In this document: positions 1-5,324 of the stretch, in pieces | How positions within the stretch are numbered: position 1 is the first letter of the stretch | How the letters are laid out: each line of letters starts with the position of its first letter | Origin: JBCDIQ01 sp039024295 | Lineage (GTDB): Bacteria; Bacteroidota; Bacteroidia; J057 | DNA length: 5,324 nt | Reading direction: 5' to 3' | NCBI GenBank assembly: GCA_039024295.1 | Contig: JBCDIQ010000388.1 | Coordinates: 1 to 5,324, forward strand | Program-made: the position numbers and the translations under genes | The notes under the pieces: generated by a model | The model's input: the letters and a program-made list of their open reading frames with translations, nothing else | What the model was told of the DNA's origin: nothing | Database searches by the model: none

Positions 1-24
1 AAAGCTTCGGTTTTTCCCGGAACC

Positions 25-483
25 TCAATTAGAAGCCGTTTCTAGATGATAATAAAAACTGTCACGGTGTTTACTTTTTAAAACTTTGAAATTGGAATCC
101 TTACGTCTGACTACCGTAAATCCTTTCTCGTCCATATCTTCGAAAATAAAATAATGACATTCAATGCGCTCCTCATAGATAACTTCTTTTTCCTTAATTA
201 AGCTTAAAAGTATTACACCTTCAGCTGCTTCCCTCACTCTGTCATTTATCATAATTTTCTTATCTATCTCTTTGTAGGTAATTCCGTCATATGTAGTCAA
301 CTCACCATATACGAATACAAGAAAGTCCCAATCCTCCTCAAAAAAATCAGCTAAATCTATTTCAAATTCTTCTGTTTTGTTAGTCCTCTCAAGGAGTTCC
401 ATAAAGTCACCACACCAGCGATTATCAAACTCTATATCACAAGAGGTTATAAAGATTAAAAAACAAATAAGGTATCTGGACAT
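25..483 (-). CDS. Predicted small lipoprotein of unknown function (152 aa)
   Basis: I do not recognise a characterised family. From the ATG at 483 the protein begins MSRYLICFLIFITSC: one Arg, a hydrophobic stretch, then a lipobox (I-T-S-C) with the acylated Cys at residue 15. This fits a type II signal peptide and anchoring in the envelope. The mature part is acidic, with a Glu/Asp/Trp cluster at residues 46-53 (DFFEEDWD), followed by a strand-like FLVFVYGEL, a second hydrophobic strand near 88-96, and a basic C-terminus. Two further cysteines lie at 24 and 109. The acidic-WD-hydrophobic-Tyr pattern loosely recalls small Bacteroidota lipoproteins with a WDxxxxF core, but that is from memory. 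The frame stays open upstream to a TTG at 552. I prefer the ATG because the longer form would bury the signal peptide 23 residues inside. Sampled stretches are about 28-42% G+C against about half in the neighbouring genes, which suggests an accessory or transferred gene. The stop is TGA. Confidence 0.62.
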   Translation of the reverse strand: MSRYLICFLIFITSCDIEFDNRWCGDFMELLERTNKTEEFEIDLADFFEEDWDFLVFVYGELTTYDGITYKEIDKKIMINDRVREAAEGVILLSLIKEKEVIYEERIECHYFIFEDMDEKGFTVVRRKDSNFKVLKSKHRDSFYYHLETASN

Positions 484-566
484 GTTATATCGCTCATCAT
501 AAGACAGTTCCTTCCAAAGCCATTTCGTATCAAAGGATATATTAGGAATCAAAAGTTAACCACTAT

Positions 567-593
567 AAAAGACGCAGCTTATTACTTTGCTGC
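567..593 (-). terminator. Weak candidate hairpin terminator
   Basis: On the minus strand, GCAGC (593-589) and GCTGC (578-574) can pair in a 5-bp stem around a 10-nt loop. GTC and then TTTT (570-567) follow. It lies between the HU-SPOR stop codon and the lipoprotein start, where a terminator for the upstream gene would be expected. The stem is short and the T-run minimal, so it may be chance. Confidence 0.2.
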
Positions 594-644
594 TCACGAT
601 GGAATTAGCCTGAATACAGCCAATTAGATGATTCCCGCAAAATC

Positions 645-667
645 CCTATCACCTAAAACCTATCGCC
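645..667. repeat. Short imperfect direct repeat, CCTATCRCC x2
   Basis: CCTATCACC (645-653) and CCTATCGCC (659-667) differ at one base and are separated by TAAAA, giving a 14-bp period. On the minus strand they read GGYGATAGG, just downstream of the HU-SPOR stop codon. There are only two units and no evidence of a larger array here. It could be a remnant of an intergenic repeat or coincidence. Confidence 0.3.
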
Positions 668-681
668 CAATACCTGCTGCT

Positions 682-1944
682 CTACCTCTCCTCAAACACC
701 CACCCACCATCCATGCCCTGGCGCTTGAGGTATTTTTTGTAAGTGTCCACGAGGGCGCGATCAGGGCTGTGGTAGATAGAAACCCGGTACTGTAACTGCG
801 AACCCACGGGAGGGTACAAAATGATGGGGCTATGCCCTTTCAAGGCAAGTTCGGAGACCTTTTCCCGGGCCAGCGGGAGGGTGGCAAAACTGCCCACGAT
901 CAGGTGGTAAGCCTTCACAGGCGCAATCATCCTGCTTACATTTGCATTGGCGCTAATGGTATCCAGCAGGCCAATGTCCAGGCTCATGTAGGGTTCTCCC
1001 TGGGGATCGGTTCCAGCGGTAAGGTCAAGCATAGGACCTGCGGTAGAAGGGGCCAAACCTTCATTGTCGCCTCTGGGAACGCCCATCGAACGGGTATTCT
1101 GGGGGGTAACAGCAGAAGCTGGCACAGCACCATCGGAGATAAACTCGTTTTTGGGCTGTTGAAGACGCTTTCCGGGTTGGGTCGGTAAAGACCGGGAAAC
1201 CACCTTCGGCGCAGGTTCCTGGCTAGCAGGGCCTTGCCCACTTAGGGTAGGACGAGGCGATATTTTTTGTGGAGCAGGCTCTGTAGCAGGCTCATCCTGT
1301 TCGGGTGAAACCGCATTTACGGCTGCTGCGGGGGAGTTGTCGGCAACAGCAGATTCCTCTGAGCCAAACGGACCCGTAAAAATGATCAATCCGCCCAGGA
1401 CCAGAAACAGCCCGATCAGGAGGGCAGAACCCCAGGTGCTTTGCTGGAAAAATCCAGATGGATTGCCCGTGGTGCTGGTTTTATCAGACGCTTCTCCGGG
1501 GACTGATGTGACGGCAGGTACCCCGACCTGATAGCTGATGGGACGCAGGCCGTAGTAGGCACCGCCCATAATGCCTTCATCGGAAATGGTGGAGAAAAAG
1601 GAAGTCTTGCCATTGAAGTGGCGGTGTAAAACACCCACCTCAGGTATTTCATGTTGATTTTTGGTCTTCATGTTCCATGAAATGGCCACCCGTATTTCCG
1701 AGAGGATTTCATGTGCTTCTTCGTCAGAATAGTTCAGCTGATGCTTCAGGTGATTTGCAAGAGAAAGCTCTTCATCTACTGATTCTTCGTATTCGAATAC
1801 AGTTTCTGGAGGGCGGATTTCATGTCGCTGTTCGTCAATGCGTGCAGCATGCTGAACCTTGCGAAACGTTCCTACTCCAGGAAGAGAAAAGGCAGGGAGC
1901 TCTTTAAAAGCGCTTTTTAAATGAAAATCAGTCGTCGGACTCAT
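682..1944 (-). CDS. HU-CCDC81-like / transmembrane / SPOR domain protein (420 aa)
   Basis: Seen directly: an N-terminal globular region (about 1-125), one hydrophobic segment (171-191), a Pro/Ala/Ser/Glu-rich linker (about 195-340) and a C-terminal SPOR domain (about 344-418). The SPOR core includes YHLIVGSFATLPLA, followed by QYRVSIY and a final GGWVFEE. The N-terminus shows two HU-like units: unit 1 has SLPGVGTF (20-27), matching the usual VPGFGGF turn, and unit 2 runs from about 60 to 120 with EIPEVGVL (99-106). A YYGL motif (130-133) follows, like the FGL seen after such domains. This is the HU-CCDC81 prokaryotic pair known from Bacteroidota. Known family roles: HU folds bind DNA and SPOR domains bind peptide-stripped septal glycan. 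Inferred topology: HU part cytoplasmic, SPOR part periplasmic; the acidic stretch after the helix (SEES) agrees. The ATG has GGAAG only 2 nt upstream. The stop is TAG. Its position 108 bp after lptD allows co-transcription or its own promoter. Confidence 0.88.
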   Translation of the reverse strand: MSPTTDFHLKSAFKELPAFSLPGVGTFRKVQHAARIDEQRHEIRPPETVFEYEESVDEELSLANHLKHQLNYSDEEAHEILSEIRVAISWNMKTKNQHEIPEVGVLHRHFNGKTSFFSTISDEGIMGGAYYGLRPISYQVGVPAVTSVPGEASDKTSTTGNPSGFFQQSTWGSALLIGLFLVLGGLIIFTGPFGSEESAVADNSPAAAVNAVSPEQDEPATEPAPQKISPRPTLSGQGPASQEPAPKVVSRSLPTQPGKRLQQPKNEFISDGAVPASAVTPQNTRSMGVPRGDNEGLAPSTAGPMLDLTAGTDPQGEPYMSLDIGLLDTISANANVSRMIAPVKAYHLIVGSFATLPLAREKVSELALKGHSPIILYPPVGSQLQYRVSIYHSPDRALVDTYKKYLKRQGMDGGWVFEER

Positions 1945-1980
1945 AACTTCCGGCTTTAAAATAGGTCTGTTGCCATTCGG

Positions 1981-2009
1981 CAGAATTACATAAGCAAAGG
2001 TCTTACCAA
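1981..2009 (-). promoter_or_regulatory. Candidate Bacteroidota-type promoter for the HU-SPOR gene
   Basis: On the minus strand TTG (2009-2007, within TTTTG) is followed by 18 nt and then TAATTCTG (1988-1981), seven of eight positions of the TAnnTTTG -7 consensus. Transcription would start near 1975, leaving a leader of about 30 nt before the ATG at 1944. One mismatch in a short A+T-rich gap makes chance possible. If real, the gene can be expressed independently of lptD. Confidence 0.35.
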
Positions 2010-2052
2010 AATCATTTTTAAGCTGAAATAAATTAAATTTGCAAAATCCATC

Positions 2053-4863
2053 TTATGGACGACGGTTCTGCCAATCGTTGCGCCTTGTTAACCTCAAGTC
2101 TTTTAAAGTACTGCTTTTCACGTTAATTGCCAAAGAGTAGCTCTGAAGGGGACCAAACGGGGTAACCTGGAAGGACATTTCCCAGCAGTGTAAGTCCCGG
2201 TAGATGTTTAAGGTAGTCAGGGTAACTTCCTTGGCACGAAAATCATAGCCCGATTGAAAGCCGATCTTCCACTTTTCGGTAAAGTTGAAATCGCCTCCGA
2301 TCCGTGCCGTTTGGGTGATGGTGGGTTCCAGCAGGTTAGGTTTGGAATATTGGAGGTTGTAGCTCAGCCTGAGGGACCAGGGAATCTCAAAATCGACATA
2401 GTTAAATACTTGGTTTAAGTCTTGCCGAAAATCATCCCCTGCTTCATCTTGTTCTTCGCCTTCTTTGTTTTTGCCAAATTCTGTCGATCGCAAACTGGTG
2501 GTCAAACTGACGTTGGCTCGGGTAATTCGGCCCAATCCTCCAGTTTCATTCCAGACCAAACGGTCCACCCGCCTGCCAGCATCATTAGGGTCCTCGATGT
2601 CTCCTTCCAGGACGTAGGGATCCAGAGAAGCTCCCGCGTTTATGTTCAACTTATTGTTGAGCAACTGGGTTCGTGCAGTTAAATTGAATGGCTGCAACCG
2701 GAAACTGTCGGCAGCAAAGTTGTAGGAACTGCTTACGCCCAGGGCATCCAGCAGTCGAACCCGCTCGTATTTATCTTCTTCTTCCGGAAAATCCTCCTCA
2801 TAGCTTTCTTTTTTCCGGTATTTCATCTCAAAGACGTTGTTGATCCCAAAGTTCATCGAACGGCTCTCTCCTTGGCTGGGACTGCCAAAGGTGCCATTCT
2901 GAAACCGATTATAGGTTTGGGTATCGCCATTTCGGTTGGACTGGACTTCCCGGTAGTACCCAAACCGCTCTTCTGCGAAATCGGGACGGAAGTTATACCC
3001 TATGGTAGGAATAATCTGCTGCCGGATTTTGCGCTCTCTCCTGGAGCCCAGCAACTCATAAAGCCCATAAAAGGTAGTATTGGCACTGATGTTAAAGTTA
3101 TAGTCCCGCGCTGCTGCAAAACCGGGAACGTTAAAATCTTCTGTAGTGCCTTCCGCCCGGTTGTACACCCGCTGCAGGGTCTCAAAGTACCAGTATTCAT
3201 TGTAGCTGAACCCAGGTGATACGTTGATGTAATTCAGCACCCGAATGTTGGTAGATACTGAGGACTGGTGGCGGAGGCCATTGCTGATGTACTGGCGCGC
3301 TGGTACCCTAACAAAAACGCTGTCGGTTTCATCAAAAATCTCAATGGAATCAGCTGGATTGAACAATACATCAAAAAAGGAGGAGTCAGGCACATTGGAG
3401 AGCTGGTTCCTGGCAGTCAGGTTGTAGTTTATCCCCAGGTTTTTCAGGAAGTCGGTTACCCCGATGGCATTGAGGGCTTCGGGCATGTCTCCTTCGCGAA
3501 TCCCGCGGAACGGGCTACGACGGTTCATCTGAAGGTTAAGGGAAGGAAGTTCTACGCTCACCAGGTTTTTGTTGACGTCCTGGCTGTGGTTCATCCCCAG
3601 TGTCATGCTGAAAGGAGAGTTAGCAAAGGTCTTGGTAAAGCTAACGGAAGAGTTCAGGTTATTGGTCAGGACATCTCCCTGGTCGAAGCTAATTTGGCGC
3701 AGGAAGCGGGTGGAACTGATGTTAACGTTCGCGTTAAAATTGGTATTCGGGTTGATTGGCTGAGTATGGTTCCACCGGAGTTTCCAGCCCCTGCTTTCGG
3801 TAAAATCGGGGTCGGTAAAGCCATCTCTGCTTTCTCCGAATCGTTGGATACCGTATTGCACATTTACGCTGCCATTGTACTGGTACAGTTTCCGGTAACG
3901 GGAAGCTCCAGCAATTTGCCAACCGCCTTTGGTGTAAATGTCGCCCCGAATCTCCAAATCTATGTAGTCATTTAAGCCGACGTAATAGCCAAGTCCTTGG
4001 AGGAAAAATCCCCTGTCTGGTGCTTCCCCATACTGAGGCAGCAACAGGCCGTTGGTACGTTCTTTCTTATTTGGGAAAAAGCCAAAAGGCAGAGCGACCG
4101 GCAACGGGAAGTTCCCCACAACCAAATTCAAAGGGCCACTCACTATCTTATCATCGGGTATGATTTTGAGTTTGCTAGATTGTATCCGAAAGTGGGGATG
4201 CTCGGCATCGCAGGTGGTGAAAGCCCCTCTTCTGATGTGGAAACTGCCATCTGGCTGCCGCTTGGCTACGTTGCCGATTACATATCCATCTGCTTGTGTG
4301 GTCCTTCCGCCTCTTACAATTCCTTTTTGAGATTTGAAATTGTAGCTCATTTCCCGGGCATTATACGTCTGGCCCCCTTCTGTAAATTCAGGGGTTCCCA
4401 CCAACTGGCCGGTGCTGTCTTCTACCCCCTCAGCAAACATCGTTTGGATCTCCCATTCTACCCGAACCCGTTCTGCTTTCAGTACGATTGATTCGTAATT
4501 CATCTCCACGGCTCCGTAGAGAAAAAGCATGTTCTTCTTAAAATCAAAAACGATGGAATCCCGTGCCTTATAGGTAATGGCCGACTTCAGCTCGCTGATT
4601 TCTTTCAGGGAATCCTGCAGTGCCTGTTTGGGGTCTCTGGGGATAAGGGTGTCTGCTACCGTTGTGTCCAATACTGCGGTGGAGTCAAATAAGGCTACAT
4701 TCAGCGAATCCAGTCGATCTGAGGTAAGGCGCAAGGTATCCTGCCCTTCTATCAATAGAGATTCGTTCCGGGTGGTGTCCACCTGGGCACAAAGTTTGCC
4801 TACAAACAGCAGGCAGAACAGTAAGGCGCCGAGAGATAACTGAGGACGTGGAAAAATGGCCAA
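2053..4863 (-). CDS. lptD: Outer-membrane LPS-assembly protein LptD, Bacteroidota type (936 aa)
   Basis: LptD is the outer-membrane barrel that receives lipopolysaccharide from the periplasmic Lpt bridge and inserts it into the outer leaflet. The sequence shows a signal peptide (1-26, likely cut after LCA), a Ser/Thr/Asp-rich stretch (27-92), an OstA/LptA-like beta-jellyroll (about 95-250; DSIVFDFKKNMLFLYGAVEM, then KAERVRVEW and TYNAREMSYNF), the hallmark segment VVGNFPLPVALPFGFFPNKK (248-267), and a long barrel of alternating strands to the C-terminus. Length is normal for the family. The mature chain has only two cysteines, Cys218 and Cys893, placed to join the N-terminal domain to the barrel end. 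Two acidic loops (EEDFPEEEDKYE and KEGEEQDEAGDD) lie in the barrel. The C-terminus (DWQNRRP) lacks the usual terminal aromatic residue. The start is TTG: the frame has no ATG between the upstream in-frame TAG and the signal peptide. It is divergent from the amidase. Confidence 0.93.
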   Translation of the reverse strand: MAIFPRPQLSLGALLFCLLFVGKLCAQVDTTRNESLLIEGQDTLRLTSDRLDSLNVALFDSTAVLDTTVADTLIPRDPKQALQDSLKEISELKSAITYKARDSIVFDFKKNMLFLYGAVEMNYESIVLKAERVRVEWEIQTMFAEGVEDSTGQLVGTPEFTEGGQTYNAREMSYNFKSQKGIVRGGRTTQADGYVIGNVAKRQPDGSFHIRRGAFTTCDAEHPHFRIQSSKLKIIPDDKIVSGPLNLVVGNFPLPVALPFGFFPNKKERTNGLLLPQYGEAPDRGFFLQGLGYYVGLNDYIDLEIRGDIYTKGGWQIAGASRYRKLYQYNGSVNVQYGIQRFGESRDGFTDPDFTESRGWKLRWNHTQPINPNTNFNANVNISSTRFLRQISFDQGDVLTNNLNSSVSFTKTFANSPFSMTLGMNHSQDVNKNLVSVELPSLNLQMNRRSPFRGIREGDMPEALNAIGVTDFLKNLGINYNLTARNQLSNVPDSSFFDVLFNPADSIEIFDETDSVFVRVPARQYISNGLRHQSSVSTNIRVLNYINVSPGFSYNEYWYFETLQRVYNRAEGTTEDFNVPGFAAARDYNFNISANTTFYGLYELLGSRRERKIRQQIIPTIGYNFRPDFAEERFGYYREVQSNRNGDTQTYNRFQNGTFGSPSQGESRSMNFGINNVFEMKYRKKESYEEDFPEEEDKYERVRLLDALGVSSSYNFAADSFRLQPFNLTARTQLLNNKLNINAGASLDPYVLEGDIEDPNDAGRRVDRLVWNETGGLGRITRANVSLTTSLRSTEFGKNKEGEEQDEAGDDFRQDLNQVFNYVDFEIPWSLRLSYNLQYSKPNLLEPTITQTARIGGDFNFTEKWKIGFQSGYDFRAKEVTLTTLNIYRDLHCWEMSFQVTPFGPLQSYSLAINVKSSTLKDLRLTRRNDWQNRRP

Positions 4864-4908
4864 AATACTGTTTATGTTTACGTTTCCCGCTTCATGACAG
4901 CAGGAAAG

Positions 4909-4939
4909 TTGCGCAAAAAAGGGCTTAATGTTAAATTTG
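4909..4939 (+). promoter_or_regulatory. Bacteroidota-type promoter for the amidase gene
   Basis: TTG (4909-4911), a 20-nt spacer, then TAAATTTG (4932-4939), an exact match to TAnnTTTG. This is the -33/-7 layout of the primary sigma factor in Bacteroidota. Transcription should begin around 4945, leaving a leader of roughly 50 nt before the GTG at 4999. The match lies inside the only intergenic region where a plus-strand promoter would be expected. Confidence 0.62.
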
Positions 4940-4989
4940 TTGAGCTATCCTTTTGCAGTAACGGCGAAATTAACGAATTAATCCAAACC

Positions 4990-4998
4990 GGAAGAGTC
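4990..4998 (+). promoter_or_regulatory. Purine-rich ribosome binding site before the amidase GTG
   Basis: GGAAGAG (4990-4996) precedes the GTG at 4999. Together with the promoter at 4909-4939 it favours the GTG over the in-frame ATG at 4894. Many Bacteroidota genes lack such a site, so it is supportive, not decisive. Confidence 0.45.
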
Positions 4999-5324
4999 GT
5001 GAACAGAATTCGTTTAGCAATTTTACTTTGTGCAGTGGCAGGCTACTGGTTGACCTCGTTTACCCTACCCCTGCGACCCGTCAATGACAGGCCCATCCGG
5101 ACCGTCATCATTGATGCAGGTCACGGTGGGAAAGATCCTGGTGCCATCGGCAGTCGGCACTATGAAAAGACGGTCAACCTCAAGGTAGCGTTGCAGCTTC
5201 AAACGTTAATAAAATCCCAAATGCCGGGGGTGCAGCCCATCATGACCCGAAACACAGATCATTTTGTGGCGTTGCATGACCGTGGGAAGATCGCCCAGGA
5301 CCACGATGGGGATTTCTTTATCAG
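4999..5324 (+). CDS. N-acetylmuramoyl-L-alanine amidase (Amidase_3), N-terminal part, cut by window edge
   Basis: The family hydrolyses the bond between N-acetylmuramic acid and L-alanine in peptidoglycan, separating the stem peptide from the glycan; it is zinc-dependent and acts in the periplasm. The visible 108 codons give a signal sequence or anchor (NRIRLAILLCAVAGYWLTSF), a short linker, and the start of the catalytic domain: RTVIIDAGHGGKDPGAIG with zinc ligand His42, then YEKTVNL with zinc ligand Glu56, and the MTRNTD (82-87) and LHDRGKIA (92-99) motifs of the family. The third zinc ligand, normally in a later S-x-H-x-N-A motif, lies beyond the edge. GTG at 4999 is chosen because it starts directly at the signal sequence, has a purine-rich site and lies downstream of the promoter. 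An in-frame ATG at 4894 would add 35 residues that do not look like an export signal. It is divergent from lptD, with 135 bp between the start codons. Confidence 0.92.
   Translation, partial: MNRIRLAILLCAVAGYWLTSFTLPLRPVNDRPIRTVIIDAGHGGKDPGAIGSRHYEKTVNLKVALQLQTLIKSQMPGVQPIMTRNTDHFVALHDRGKIAQDHDGDFFI

Noticed and set aside
541..565. TTAACTTTTG on the minus strand as a -7 promoter element for the lipoprotein gene
   Set aside because: It resembles TAnnTTTG but has one base too many between TA and G, and I find no TTG at a suitable distance upstream.
605..624. Possible hairpin GCCTG...CAGCC
   Set aside because: Only four of five positions pair and no T-run follows, so it is not a convincing terminator or regulatory structure.
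832..1188. 118-codon ORF on the plus strand
   Set aside because: Antisense to the linker and SPOR part of the HU-SPOR gene; low-complexity translation that mirrors the Pro/Ala-rich linker.
1416..1652. 78-codon ORF on the minus strand in another frame of the HU-SPOR gene
   Set aside because: The main frame continues through it with domain and membrane-helix features, so this is a shadow, and there is no sign of a frameshift.
3268..3975. 235-codon ORF on the plus strand
   Set aside because: It lies wholly inside lptD in antisense, has no promoter or ribosome binding site that stands out, and its translation shows no domain or signal. The lptD frame has clear family motifs throughout.
3997..4491. 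164-codon ORF on the plus strand
   Set aside because: Antisense to the LptD jellyroll and start of the barrel; no recognisable protein features. It is explained by codon bias of the real gene.
4968..4983. Tandem AATTAACG/AATTAATC in the amidase leader
   Set aside because: Two A+T-rich 8-mers with mismatches at the end; too short and simple to call an operator.

Overview
The window looks like chromosomal DNA from a member of the Bacteroidota. Four things point there: an LptD of the Bacteroidota type, a membrane protein joining HU-like (CCDC81-type) domains to a SPOR domain, a lipoprotein-like small gene, and a TTG-N20-TAnnTTTG promoter, which is the primary promoter form of that phylum. Sampled stretches of the main genes are about half G+C. 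This is high for Flavobacteriia and would fit a Saprospiria/Lewinella-like lineage, but that placement is only a guess.

Layout. Three genes lie on the minus strand, listed here in order of transcription: lptD (4863 to 2053), the HU-TM-SPOR gene (1944 to 682) and a small predicted lipoprotein (483 to 25). Divergent from lptD, the plus strand carries the first 108 codons of a periplasmic N-acetylmuramoyl-L-alanine amidase, which starts at 4999 and is cut by the window edge. The lptD/amidase intergenic region (4864-4998) holds a well-formed promoter for the amidase. The other gaps are short: 108 bp between lptD and the HU-SPOR gene, with a weaker promoter candidate, and about 200 bp between the HU-SPOR gene and the lipoprotein start, with a small hairpin and a short imperfect repeat.

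Function. The three main genes all concern the envelope. LptD inserts lipopolysaccharide into the outer membrane. The amidase strips stem peptides from peptidoglycan. The SPOR domain is of a type that binds peptide-free glycan strands, the product of such amidases. The HU-SPOR protein also carries predicted cytoplasmic DNA-binding-like domains, so it could link the nucleoid to the septal cell wall. The small lipoprotein gene is clearly more A+T-rich than the rest and is probably accessory.

No RNA genes, CRISPR arrays or mobile elements were seen. The most interesting items are the HU-TM-SPOR architecture, the single conserved-looking cysteine pair in LptD, the TTG start of lptD, and the promoter that decides the amidase start.
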